Shown here: positions 19,230 through 28,900 of the stretch, piece by piece
How the letters are laid out: each line of letters starts with the position of its first letter
How positions within the stretch are numbered: the first letter of the stretch is position 1
Source of the DNA: an uncultured Alphaproteobacteria bacterium
Lineage (GTDB): Bacteria; Pseudomonadota; Alphaproteobacteria; SP197
Length of the DNA: 64,000 bases
Direction: 5' to 3'
NCBI GenBank assembly: GCA_943787175.1
Contig: CALSLK010000005.1
Coordinates: 186,001 to 250,000, forward strand
The notes under the pieces: model-generated
What the model saw: only the letters and a program-made list of their open reading frames with translations
The model's database searches: none
Told to the model about the DNA's origin: nothing
Program-made: the position numbers and the translations under genes

Positions 19230-20386
19230 GTCTGGGTCTCACCTTTCCCGGAAACTTCGCCTCCCGCCGTCGCCAGAGCGGCGATGACGAGATCGCGGAC
19301 GTAGTCCAGCGCAGCGCGCGGACTGTTGTCGCCGGCGGGGAAGGAACCCCGGTCGGTGTCGAACCACAGGGCATTACCACCGTATTGCGCCTTGTCGATG
19401 CGCAGGCCTTCGATTTCATCAAGCATCAGTTCGGCACTGACCTTGGGTTCCTTGCCGTCCTTACCCAGGGCCGCGATCACAACCCGGTCGCGACGCAGGA
19501 TCAACTGGCGGCGGGTTTTCATGCCGCGAATGACACCAAAAAACACCACCGCAATGAAGATGCCGGCCATACCTGCGGCCATATAAACAGAATCATCAGC
19601 CAGGCCGAAGCCGACAAAGGCGCCAACCACCGCAGCGACCAGGCCGACAAGAACGGTAATCAGCCAAAGCGGAATTCCCGTCTTCATGAAGCTGACGATG
19701 ATCATGTCGGAACCGGTCTCGACATGAACTTCGGCGGGCGCGGCCTTGCCTGCGCGATAGCCGCTTGCCACCTTGCCCTGTGCTGCAAGTTCGGCAAGCG
19801 GGCGGTCAACGTCCTCGGGCGCGCGCGCCTCGAAGCCGTCAACCGTTGATTCCAGCGCTGGAATGTTCAGCCAGCGCGCATAGTTCTCGGCCAGCTTGCG
19901 TCCCTCTGCCTCGTCACTTGAAGAACCCAGAACGACCCGTTTGGTCTTGTCATCATGGGGCAGCGCGGCAATCCATGCGGTATGGGTGCGTTTATTGCGG
20001 TTATAGGTCACCCGCTTGCGCAACACGCCTGGATAATCCGAAAGCGGCAGCACGGCCGTGCGCGTCGTGAACCAGGTGCGTTTCCTGATCGTGACCTGGT
20101 GTCCGTCCAGCGTTGTCTCGATACGCAGCAGCGCAGCATAGAGGCCGAAAAACGCCAATCCGATGCCCGGAATGATAAAGGCAAAGGGCAACACTCTGTA
20201 GGGCAATTCGCCCTCGAAAAATCCTTGCCCGATGAACAGCGCCGCACCGCTCCAGAACACGGCAAAGACCATGATGAAGATGCCGCCGATGGCATTGCCC
20301 TTGGTCAGCACGGTCACCGGGAACGCCCCGGCCTCGACCTGGCTTCCGACGTTGAAGGTGTAACCCTGGCTGGAAATCGCCATCAC
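19226..20386 (-). CDS. Membrane protein of unknown function (long paralogue)
   Basis: A 386-residue protein I cannot assign. It has two membrane-helix pairs (about residues 33-78 and 240-283), each followed by a soluble beta-rich domain. The first soluble part (IRKRTWFTTRTAVLPLSDYPGVL, then RVVLGSSSDEAEGRKLAENYARWLNIPALE) resembles bacterial PH-like membrane domains. The neighbouring 198-residue protein is clearly a paralogue of this first half. The protein thus looks like a duplicated helix-pair plus PH-like unit. Coupled to the GGCT-like gene downstream; 21 bases after the paralogue. Confidence 0.7.
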   Translation of the reverse strand: MMAISSQGYTFNVGSQVEAGAFPVTVLTKGNAIGGIFIMVFAVFWSGAALFIGQGFFEGELPYRVLPFAFIIPGIGLAFFGLYAALLRIETTLDGHQVTIRKRTWFTTRTAVLPLSDYPGVLRKRVTYNRNKRTHTAWIAALPHDDKTKRVVLGSSSDEAEGRKLAENYARWLNIPALESTVDGFEARAPEDVDRPLAELAAQGKVASGYRAGKAAPAEVHVETGSDMIIVSFMKTGIPLWLITVLVGLVAAVVGAFVGFGLADDSVYMAAGMAGIFIAVVFFGVIRGMKTRRQLILRRDRVVIAALGKDGKEPKVSAELMLDEIEGLRIDKAQYGGNALWFDTDRGSFPAGDNSPRAALDYVRDLVIAALATAGGEVSGKGETQT

Positions 20387-20407
20387 GTTCCTCGCTTGTA
20401 TTCCTGT

Positions 20408-21004
20408 TCAGCCCCGTTGGACTGCTGCACCGTCATCGTTCTTGTCGTGCGTCTCGTGACGCAAGGCCTTCACTTCGGGAAGACCCAACCATTCCGCATA
20501 GTCTTTGCAAGCCTCGTCACGACCTCGCGACGAGAGCGAACTCCATACCACGATCCGCATGAGCGGGTCGTCATGATCCAGCACGATGGCGGGCATGGAG
20601 AACGCCCGTTGTTTGCGTTGAATTTCGACATTGAGCGGCGCAACGCCCCGATAGGCCTCCAGCGGCTCCTGCCAGTTCTTGCCGGGCTGCGTGCCACGTT
20701 CCGTCACCTGAACCATGTCGGCATCAAGCGTGACGATGCGCGACCAGAACATGGCGCGGAACCCGAACAGCAGAATGGCAAAACCGATCAACAGGAAGAC
20801 ACCGGGCATCAGAAGCGCCCAGGTCTCGCCAGCACCCAGCATGTCGAGCGCCAGCCCCAGCGCCAGGGTCGTCCATAACAACCCGAACCCCGGCCAGGCC
20901 ACGCGATTGAACAGACTGTGCGCTGTCACCACCTGCGCGGGACGCTCATCAAGAGGCATCCGTTTGCCGACGCGAAAGACAAGGCCATCCTGATTGATCA
21001 CCAT
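20408..21004 (-). CDS. Membrane protein of unknown function (short paralogue)
   Basis: A 198-residue protein with a pair of helices (about residues 37-80) and a C-terminal soluble domain. It aligns with the first half of its downstream neighbour: DDPLMRIVVWSSLSSRGR...YAEWLGLPEVK against DDKTKRVVLGSSSDEAEGR...YARWLNIPALE. First gene of a three-gene minus-strand run (two paralogues, then the GGCT-like gene). No known family could be named. ATG start at 21004; diverges from the amidase gene. Confidence 0.7.
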   Translation of the reverse strand: MVINQDGLVFRVGKRMPLDERPAQVVTAHSLFNRVAWPGFGLLWTTLALGLALDMLGAGETWALLMPGVFLLIGFAILLFGFRAMFWSRIVTLDADMVQVTERGTQPGKNWQEPLEAYRGVAPLNVEIQRKQRAFSMPAIVLDHDDPLMRIVVWSSLSSRGRDEACKDYAEWLGLPEVKALRHETHDKNDDGAAVQRG

Positions 21005-21064
21005 CTCTCATAATCCCGCAGGTCCGGCTTGACGGCAACGGCTTCACACCCTCCCAATGCGCCC

Positions 21065-22501
21065 ATGAATGATGAACTTCTGTTTCTGTCCGCCCAGCAG
21101 GCCGGACGCCGTATCCGCGAGGGTGAACTTCGCGTGGTCGATTACATCACAACGGTCCTCGACGCGATCGAAGCCAGCCAGGCAACCATCAATGCCTGTG
21201 TCACGATCAACCGCGAGGACGCCAGGGCCGCTGCTGCCGTGGCCGACATTGCCGTGGATGCCGGGGTAAAAACCGGCCCGTTGCATGGCATTCCCGTTAC
21301 GGTGAAGGACATGGTCGCTGTTGCGGGCCTGCCCAACAAAAACGGCTCGCTCACCTGCGAGAACGACATCCCGACCGAGGATGCACCTGCCGTGCGGCGC
21401 CTGCGTGCGGCTGGTGCCATTGTCGTTGCCAAGACAACCACCCCGGAGTTTGGCCACAAGGGCCTCACGGACTCCCTGTTGTCGGGCATCACACGCAATC
21501 CCTGGAATCTGGAGCGCACGTCGGGCGGCAGCTCGGGCGGTGCGGGTGCTGCCGTCGCAGCCGGCCTGGGTCCGCTGGGCGTCGGCACGGATGGTGCCGG
21601 ATCAGTCCGTGGCCCCGCCGCGACCTGCGGCATCGTGGGCCTCAAGCCGACACGCGGCATGGTGCCCCACCCGGCAAGATCCGATCCCTTTGGCAACCAG
21701 TCCTTCACCGGCCCCATGACCCGCACCGTGGGCGATGCGGCCATGATGCTGCGTGTCATGTCAGGCCCCGATGACAGCGACCCCTGGTCGCTCAGCCAGG
21801 GCAAGGTGCGCAAGCCCGGCTTTACCGGTGATGACCTTTCCGGCCTGACCATCGGCTACGCCGAGAAGATGGCCAACACCGAGGTCGCCCCCGACGTCGT
21901 TGCCAACACACAAGCCTGCCTTGATCTCTACGCTTCGCTGGGTGCAAAGATCGAACCGATCCCCGATGACTTTGATTGGGCCGAAGAGGCAGGGCGCGTG
22001 CTCTATCAGACCGCCATCCATCACGCCGTGGCGCCCCTGTTGCCCGAATGGGCCGACCGACTGACCCCCAGCTACATGGCCTTTGGCGAATGGGGCGCCC
22101 AATGGACAGCCGCCGACATGCTCAAAGCCCAGGCCGCACGCGGCGACCTCTTTGGCCGCGTGCAAGGCCTGTTCAACCGGTTCGACGTCCTGATGTCACC
22201 AACCACTGCATGTACGGCGCTGGATGCGGACTTCGACGCCACCGCAGATGTCATGATCAACGGCAAAGCCTGCGGCATTACGCGCCAGAGCTGGACCGCC
22301 TATCAGTATCCCTTCAACCTGACCGGACACCCTGCCCTTTCGGTACCGTCAGGCTTTGGTGAAGACGGCCTGCCAACAGGGCTTCAGATTATCGGGCCAT
22401 GGAACGCCGACCCCGTCATTCTGGCATTGGGCAGTATCCTGGAAGCCCGCCGCCCCTGGGCCGACAAACATCCCACACGCGAAGCGCGCGGGTTGGTTTA
22501 G
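21065..22501 (+). CDS. Amidase signature family hydrolase
   Basis: A 478-residue amidase. The Ser-cisSer-Lys triad is present: K81 in VTVKDMVAVAG, S156 in RTSGGSSGGAGAA and S180 in GTDGAGSVRGPA, with the usual 24-residue spacing between the two serines. Hydrolyses an amide, but GatA-like features (a gatB/gatC neighbour) are absent, so it is probably a catabolic amidase. The ATG at 21065 is used; an upstream TTG (21029) would add 12 residues. Followed by a large inverted repeat, not by another gene of the same unit. Confidence 0.9.
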   Translation: MNDELLFLSAQQAGRRIREGELRVVDYITTVLDAIEASQATINACVTINREDARAAAAVADIAVDAGVKTGPLHGIPVTVKDMVAVAGLPNKNGSLTCENDIPTEDAPAVRRLRAAGAIVVAKTTTPEFGHKGLTDSLLSGITRNPWNLERTSGGSSGGAGAAVAAGLGPLGVGTDGAGSVRGPAATCGIVGLKPTRGMVPHPARSDPFGNQSFTGPMTRTVGDAAMMLRVMSGPDDSDPWSLSQGKVRKPGFTGDDLSGLTIGYAEKMANTEVAPDVVANTQACLDLYASLGAKIEPIPDDFDWAEEAGRVLYQTAIHHAVAPLLPEWADRLTPSYMAFGEWGAQWTAADMLKAQAARGDLFGRVQGLFNRFDVLMSPTTACTALDADFDATADVMINGKACGITRQSWTAYQYPFNLTGHPALSVPSGFGEDGLPTGLQIIGPWNADPVILALGSILEARRPWADKHPTREARGLV

Positions 22502-22532
22502 CCTCAAGCGTCGGCGCGTGCTCCGTTTTGTC

Positions 22533-22800
22533 TTTTAGCCTCAGTCGCCGGCGCTCACTCCGTTCACTTGGCTAACGCCGCATGCGCGGCGGGGTCGCAG
22601 TCGCTCCCCGTCGGCCAAAGCAGGCCTCCCCATGAACGCACCACCTGAGCTGTTTGTGAGTGCGCGCCCACCACCGCAGGTGAGCAGGCATTCGGCGGCG
22701 AGAGCGAAGCGGCCGCCGACCGGTGCGACGGCACCGGCGCCGCCGTCAGGCGCGTAAGCCAAATGAGCGGAGCGAATGCCCGGCGCCTGAGGCTAGAAAA
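22533..22800. repeat. Long imperfect inverted repeat filling the gap after the amidase gene
   Basis: The roughly 310 bases between the amidase and HigBA-like genes hold no plausible gene. They contain an imperfect inverted repeat. The left arm 22533-22577 (TTTTAGCCTCAGTCGCCGGC and onward to TTGGCTAACG) is matched in reverse by the right arm 22753-22800 (CGTAAGCCAAATGAGCGGAG to GAGGCTAGAAAA). The arms enclose about 175 bases that are themselves GC-rich and partly self-complementary. A degenerate direct copy of the left arm starts at 22501 (GCCTCAAGCGTCGGCGCGTG). It looks like a MITE-like or large structured intergenic element; no other copy was noticed in the window. Confidence 0.65.
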
Positions 22801-22811
22801 CAAAACCCGCT

Positions 22812-23432
22812 TCAGCTCTGCTGAAGCGCCTCGACTTCCCCGGCAATCGCCTTGCCGTCCTCCCGGCGCGCGATGTCTAGATCATGGTGCGCCTGCAGGC
22901 GGATCCAGAACTCTGCCGAAGTGCCAAAGAAATGACCCAGACGCAGCGCCGTATCAGCGGTGATGGCGCGGCGTCCCAGAACGATGTCGTTGGCCCGGCT
23001 GCGCGGCACCTTGATCGCATTGGCCAGCGCGTAAACGCTGATGTCCTTTGGCTCAAGGAACTGTTCCTTGAGAATCTCGCCCGGGTGTACGGCGTCGAGC
23101 CGGTCACCTGTGGTTGCCTTGCTCATGTCGACCAACTCCCTGTCGAGTTCCTCACGCGAAAATCCCGCCCCGGCTTTGCACGCCCCGCCTTCCGGCCAGA
23201 CAAACCGCAAACGCCAGTCACCACCAAACAGAATGGCCCGGCTGCCCGGCACACCACCTGAAAGTGCTACAGGTTGTGCCAGTGGCGCAGCGGCCAGATC
23301 ATCCAGCGTTTCAGCGGCATCAAGCATCATCAGGCACACCATGGCCTGGTGTTGCTGGTCAGGCGTCATGCCATGAACGCAGTAGCCCTTGAGCAGGGCG
23401 CCGGTGCGCGGGTTATCGAAACTTTCGATCAT
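22812..23432 (-). CDS. Fused HigB-like toxin / HigA antitoxin protein
   Basis: One 206-residue frame joins two parts normally coded separately. Residues 1-85 align with HigB/RelE-type toxins (MIESFDNPRTGALLKG, MLDAAETLDDLAAAP, GGDWRLRFVW). Residues about 113-195 are a HigA-type Xre antitoxin (VHPGEILKEQFLEPKDIS, ALANAIKVPRSRANDIVLGRRAIT, FFGTSAEFWIRLQAHHDL). The toxin stretch that usually reads KGDR...W-S-I-x-V here reads SGGVPGSRAILF, so the basic catalytic residues seem lost while the WR pair remains. This looks like a fused, probably detoxified module that may act as a DNA-binding regulator. ATG start at 23432; a MSKATTG methionine inside could allow separate HigA translation. Confidence 0.8.
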   Translation of the reverse strand: MIESFDNPRTGALLKGYCVHGMTPDQQHQAMVCLMMLDAAETLDDLAAAPLAQPVALSGGVPGSRAILFGGDWRLRFVWPEGGACKAGAGFSREELDRELVDMSKATTGDRLDAVHPGEILKEQFLEPKDISVYALANAIKVPRSRANDIVLGRRAITADTALRLGHFFGTSAEFWIRLQAHHDLDIARREDGKAIAGEVEALQQS

Positions 23433-23462
23433 GTCTTACCGTAATGCCTATCGTGGTTGACG

Positions 23463-24686
23463 TCATCCGCGCGCCACGCCCCAGATTTCCACGGTCATGT
23501 CATCACTGTGCATATGCGGCTGGGCAACACAGGTGATCGGCGGCAAGGGCCCAGCGACACAATCAGCCACGGCATCCAGGAATCGTTCGGTCATGGCCTG
23601 GCTGCCGTCTGACGTGAAATAGCAGACCAGCATGGCAAGATCGGCGCTGGTTGCACCAAAGCCATGCAGGATGTCGTCAACATAGGACATGGTGAACCGG
23701 GTCTGGCGGATCAGATCGCCGGGATAGACCGCTTCACCGCCGTTGAAGCCAGGCTCAAACGGCACCTGACCGCCGGTCCAGATCGCGCCTCGCAGACGGC
23801 TGCCCTGGCGGTAGGGCACGGAAATGGGCCAGTCCCAGACCCGCTTGGGCCAGGAATCCTCACGCGGAATGTACTTGTCGAACCCGTTCCATTCTTCCCG
23901 GTAACCCAGGACCTCGACCTTGGTCAGCGCCCCGTCCGGCGAAAGCCGGTGACAGGGAACAACGGTCGCCGGGGCAGCCGGTTCACGGAAGTAGCTGGCC
24001 CGTGTGGCGGCCATGCCAGCCCACTGCTCCATCGTGGTGCCAAAGTAGTAACCTTCCTTCTTGATCGCGTCCTGGAACGTTGCGCCCAACTCTCCCAGCG
24101 TATCCTTCAGGCGACCCATCACGATGTGGGTCTGCTCGATACCATCGTCGGTGCTGACCGCATCGCCGTCTGCGGCGGTGCGGCCTGGAACCGAGAAGAA
24201 CTCGCCGGCACGCAAGCCGCGCGTCAGTTCCGGTTTATCGAACAGCGCGGCATGGTCACCAGGCACGGCTTCACGCACGACGCGGATGTCGCCACCGTTA
24301 CGCCAGCCTTTGGAGGCGATCGCCTGGATCTGCACCAATTGGCCGTCGAAGGGCTGAAGCGGCACCGGGTTTGCGGTGATCGCCGGTGCAGGGTCGCAAC
24401 CGACACGGCGCTGGACTGCCGCCAGGATTTCCCATTCGCTCATCCCCGCATCGGGCGCATAGAAGAGCTTCAGGCGCACCGCATCAGCCAGTGTGCAGCC
24501 TTCAACGCCAAGAGCAGCCTCGACATTATCGAGCGCTCCAGCGAGCTGGGCGGCCAGGTCACCAGCATGGCGGATCGCTCCGCTTGCGCTGAAATCCCCC
24601 GCGCCTCCGACAAACGCCAGACCACCTGCCGCACGGACTACTTCATGCACCCGGCCAAAAGGCAACTGCCAGACTTGTTCCGCCAT
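23463..24686 (-). CDS. Protein with three tandem RidA-like domains
   Basis: A 407-residue protein built from repeated RidA/YjgF-like units. The first is FVGGAGDFSASGAIRHAGDLAAQLAGALDNVEAAL with LADAVRLKLFY, the second FFSVPGRTAADGD with GIEQTHIVMGRLKDTLGELG, the third GAIWTGGQVPFEPGFNGGEAVYPGD with TRFTMSYVDDILHGFGATSADLAML. Single-domain RidA proteins form trimers, so this may be a one-chain pseudo-trimer. The substrate is unknown. ATG at 24686 chosen (upstream 19 residues have no family sequence). Diverges from the esterase gene. Confidence 0.82.
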   Translation of the reverse strand: MAEQVWQLPFGRVHEVVRAAGGLAFVGGAGDFSASGAIRHAGDLAAQLAGALDNVEAALGVEGCTLADAVRLKLFYAPDAGMSEWEILAAVQRRVGCDPAPAITANPVPLQPFDGQLVQIQAIASKGWRNGGDIRVVREAVPGDHAALFDKPELTRGLRAGEFFSVPGRTAADGDAVSTDDGIEQTHIVMGRLKDTLGELGATFQDAIKKEGYYFGTTMEQWAGMAATRASYFREPAAPATVVPCHRLSPDGALTKVEVLGYREEWNGFDKYIPREDSWPKRVWDWPISVPYRQGSRLRGAIWTGGQVPFEPGFNGGEAVYPGDLIRQTRFTMSYVDDILHGFGATSADLAMLVCYFTSDGSQAMTERFLDAVADCVAGPLPPITCVAQPHMHSDDMTVEIWGVARG

Positions 24687-24776
24687 CCCGATCTCTCCCA
24701 ATTCTCTGCTGCCAAGGCTGGGCCGTGGCAGCGGCGCGGTCAACGGCTATGATGGCTCCGACCAAAGGAGATCATC

Positions 24777-25715
24777 ATGACCGGCATCCCCATGCACCCC
24801 GACATGGAGCATCTAATCGCGGCGCGCGACGCTGCAGGACCCAAGGGCGACACCCCCGAACAGCAGCGTGCCTTCTGGACCGCCTATACCACCGCCCTCA
24901 ACGAACCCCACCCCGCCGACATGAAGGTCTGGGACGAGACCGTGCCGACCACAGATCACGACGTGCCTGTGCGCCTTTACCGCCCCGCGGACGTCGATGC
25001 ATCCGCGCCGGCGATCCTCTACATGCATGGCGGCGGGTTCATGCTGGGCGATCTCGACAGCTCTGATGCCGTTGCATGGGGTTTTGCCCAGCAGGCTAAT
25101 GCGCTGGTCGTTTCCGTCGATTACCGCCTCACACCCGATCACCCTTACCCCGCGGCCGTGAACGATTGCTGGAACACCCTGTTGTGGATGCAGGAAAATG
25201 CCGATCGTCTGGCGCTCGACCCCACACGCATGGCGGTCGCAGGCGACAGCGCCGGTGGCAATCTGGGTGCGGTGATGGCGCTGAAAGCGCGTGACACCGG
25301 CGCATTCAAGATCAGCTGTGCGGCCATCATCTATCCCGGAACCGGTCTCGATCAGGACCAGGAGAGCTACCACCAGTTTGCTGACGGGCCCGGTCTGACG
25401 CGCGCGGGAACGATCAAGTATCGCGATCTCTACCTTGCCCATGACCGCGACACCGATGACCCCTATGCACGCCCGATCATGGCGGAACTCTCCGACCTGC
25501 CGCCTTTCTGGGTCCACAGCGCCGAAATCGACCCGATTCGCGACGATGGACGTTGTTTTGCCGCAAAACTGGCCATGGCCGGCAACCATGTCACCTATCG
25601 CGAAGCCCGTGGCATGATCCACGGGTTCATGCGCGCGCGCTTCAAAGGCGCGGCAGCGCGCCACGAATACGACCTGATCTGCCGGTTTTTGGCCGAACAT
25701 CTTGCAAAAACGTGA
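24777..25715 (+). CDS. Alpha/beta hydrolase (HSL/Aes-type esterase)
   Basis: A 312-residue esterase of the hormone-sensitive-lipase family. The oxyanion motif HGGGF (in ILYMHGGGFMLGD), nucleophile S158 in GDSAGGN, D252 in SAEIDPIRDD and H282 in MIHGFM give a complete triad. Likely hydrolyses short-chain esters in the cytoplasm. Strong ribosome site AAAGGAG upstream of the ATG at 24777. Diverges from the triple-RidA gene; 280 bases separate it from the RTX protease. Confidence 0.93.
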   Translation: MTGIPMHPDMEHLIAARDAAGPKGDTPEQQRAFWTAYTTALNEPHPADMKVWDETVPTTDHDVPVRLYRPADVDASAPAILYMHGGGFMLGDLDSSDAVAWGFAQQANALVVSVDYRLTPDHPYPAAVNDCWNTLLWMQENADRLALDPTRMAVAGDSAGGNLGAVMALKARDTGAFKISCAAIIYPGTGLDQDQESYHQFADGPGLTRAGTIKYRDLYLAHDRDTDDPYARPIMAELSDLPPFWVHSAEIDPIRDDGRCFAAKLAMAGNHVTYREARGMIHGFMRARFKGAAARHEYDLICRFLAEHLAKT

Positions 25716-25736
25716 TCGGCAGGTTGAGCGCAAGAT

Positions 25737-25765
25737 TTGACTTACAACGCATTTACTAAGAAAAT
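25737..25765 (+). promoter_or_regulatory. Candidate sigma-70 promoter for the RTX protease
   Basis: An AT-rich patch just after the esterase stop holds TTGACT (25737-25742), a 17-base spacer and GAAAAT (25760-25765, four of six -10 positions). It would leave a leader of about 220 bases before the RTX gene. No better promoter was seen in the 278-base gap. Confidence 0.4.
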
Positions 25766-25771
25766 TCGATA

Positions 25772-25798
25772 ACAAGCACACGTCAAGGTCGTGCTTGT
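25772..25798. promoter_or_regulatory. Perfect short inverted repeat upstream of the RTX protease
   Basis: ACAAGCAC (25772-25779) and GTGCTTGT (25791-25798) form a perfect 8-bp palindrome with an 11-base spacer, directly after the candidate -10 element. There is no T-run, so a terminator is unlikely; a dimeric regulator site or a leader hairpin is more plausible. Confidence 0.4.
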
Positions 25799-25993
25799 GG
25801 ATGCCCGGGGGGGCACGCGGCGTTCGCTGGCTACGACGCACACTGGCGTGGTGGTTCATAAGAGTGCCATTGATTCGGAATGCGCTGGTTTGGGGGAGCG
25901 CAACATCTCCGAAGCCTTGGCTTTGTTGAGGTGAAACGAGCGTAGTGGCTGGACAACGCGAAACACAGGGTCAACACACGGGCGCGCCGCGGC

Positions 25994-28900
25994 ATGGCCG
26001 CGGTGAACACACCGTTGATTTCCGCGCGTCCTGCCGGCGTGCAACCTGCCGATGCCACCGACGAGCCCCTGTTCGGCGACCAGTGGCACCTCAGTTCCAG
26101 CCTTGGCTATGACATCAACGTTGAATCCGTCTGGGCCGATTTCACCGGCGCTGGTGTTTCGGTCGTCGTGGTCGATCAGGGCATCCAGCTCACGCATCCT
26201 GATCTTGATGCCAACATCGACCCGATCAATCAGATCGATTCACCCAACAACGATGTCGGAGCAGGGGAAGGCGCACCCCAGACCGGTGATGACAACCATG
26301 GCACTGCGGTCGCCGGTGTCATCGCTGCTGAAGACAACGGCATTGGTGTCGTTGGCGTTGCTTATGAGGCAACGCTGGTCTCTGCCTACACGCCCCTTAT
26401 CGGCGCAGCTTCCGAATATGCCGGATTGGCCTTCAGCGGTGGGTTCGACATCTCCAACAACAGTTGGGGCTGGTCCCCTGAATTCTCCAATGCGTTCGTC
26501 GACAACTTCCTGCTTTCGGGCGCGCCATCCGGTGGCGACGCAAGTTTTGCCCAGTACGGCGCCGTCATCGAGCAAACTGCCGAAGACGGCCGCGACGGCT
26601 TGGGTACCGTCCACGTTTTTGCCGCAGGCAATCTCGGGGAGTTCGGCGACGACGTAAATCTCCACAACTTCCAGAACAGCCGTCATACAATCGCTGTGGG
26701 TGCCACAGAAGAAGACGGCGATGTCGCTGTGTTTTCCACTCCCGGTGCGGCCCTGCTGCTGTCGGCACCCGGCGTGGAGATCGCAACAACCGACCGTACG
26801 GGGTCTGCAGGTTATCAGACGTCATCGACGGCGCCGCTGCACAGCGCCGACTATGCAAGCGTTGATGGCACATCCTTTGCCGCGCCCATCGTTTCTGGTG
26901 TCACAGCCCTGATGCTGGAAGCCAACAGCGATCTTGGCGTACGCGACATCCAGGAAATTTTTGCCGTCTCTTCGCGCACGATCGATCCTCATGAAAGCCA
27001 GTGGCTCACCAACGGCGCGGATTGGTGGAACGGCGGCGGGCTGACCTGGTCGCATAACTACGGGTCCGGTCTGGTCGATGCCCATGCCGCCGTCCGTCTG
27101 GCCGAAACCTGGTTTGCCGAGGATGTCTTTGGAACGGGAACCGGCACGGCCGCGACCTTCAACAACGAACATTCCGTGACGCAATCCAAATCGGTCAACA
27201 GTTCGATTCCCGACAACAGTGCCGCGGGACGTTCGAGCACGATCACGATTGGCGAGGACTTCGAGATTGACCAGGTTGAGGTCCATCTCCGGGTCTCTCA
27301 TACTTGGGTTGGTGATCTCACGGTCTCCCTGACCTCACCGGATGGCACAACGTCCATGCTGGTGGATCGTCCGCTGAAGTCGAATTTCGCCCCATTTGGC
27401 GCCGACAGCGACCACATCAACTTCGTCTTTTCCAGCACGTTCCACTGGGGCGAAATGAGCGCCGGCAACTGGACGCTCAATGTCGCTGACCGGGATGCAA
27501 GTTTTACCGGAACGTTTCAGAACTGGAGCCTGTCGCTCTATGGCGACAACGACAGCAACGACGATACCTATCTCTATACCAACGAGTTTGGCGCAAACTT
27601 CCGGCACGACAACGCCGCCCGCCGGACCCTTTCTGACGGCACTGGCGAAGACACGATCAATGCCGCTGCTATTGACCGTTCGGGCGGCGAAGACAGCTTT
27701 ATCAACCTCAATGCTGGTGCAACCAGCACCATCGCCGGGCGCGCCCTCCTGATTGCTGCAGGCACGCAGATCGAAAACGCCATCGCTGGTGACGGCGACG
27801 ACATCATCATCGGCAACGCGGCCGGTAACAAACTCTTTGGCGGCCGTGGCAGTGACAGGCTGGCGGGTCTTGACGGTGATGATCGTATTGATGGTGGTGA
27901 TGCTGGTGATGTGGTCAACGGTGGCAGCGGAAACGACAGCCTCAGCGGTGGCAACGGCAACGATATCATTTACGGTTTGACGGGTGACGACAGCATTGCG
28001 GGGGGAGCCGGTAACGACCGGATATTAGGCCACTCCGGCAACAACCATCTTGATGGCGGCGACGATGACGATGTGATCGTTGGTGGCTCTGGCAACGACA
28101 GCATCAATGGCGACAGCGGAATTGATATTGTCAATGGCCTATGGGGCAACGACAGCATTGCAGGGGGCACCGGCAGAGACAAACTGACGGGTCACGACGG
28201 TGATGATTTCATTGATGGTGGCGATGACGGCGATGTGATCAACGGTGGCAGTGGGAACGACAGCCTTAGCGGTGGCAATGGCAACGACCTGATCTTGGGT
28301 TACGACGACGACGACAGCATTGCAGGGGGCACCGGCAGTGACAGGTTGGCGGGTCTCGACGGTGATGATCGCATTGATGGTGGCGATGCTGGCGATGTGG
28401 TCAACGGTGGCAGCGGAAACGACAGCCTCAGCGGTGGCAACGGCAACGACATCATTTACGGTTTAACGGGTGACGACCGCATTGCGGGGGGCGCCGGTAA
28501 CGACCGGATATTAGGCCACTCCGGCAACAACCATCTTGATGGCGGCGACGATGACGATGTGATCGTTGGTGGCTCTGGCAACGACAGCATCAATGGCGAC
28601 GGTGGAGCTGATGTTATCAATGGCCTTTGGGGCAATGACAGCATTGCAGGCGGCGCCGGCGAAGACAGGTTAATGGGTCACGACGGTGATGATTTCATTG
28701 ATGGTGGCGATGACGGCGATGTGATTGATGGTGGCAGAGGCGACGACGAGCTGACCGGAGGCGCCGGCCGCGATATTCACGTCTTCAATTCCGGCGACGG
28801 CAACGACCAGATCACCGACTTCGAGGTCGATGAAGACCGTCTCAACCTGCTCGCTATCAGCGATATCAGTGATTTCAGCGACCTGATGGCCAACCATGCC

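Noticed and set aside
22763-23392. Plus-strand frames opposite the HigBA-like gene.
   Set aside because: They show no conserved domain, while the minus-strand frame aligns over its whole length with HigB then HigA.
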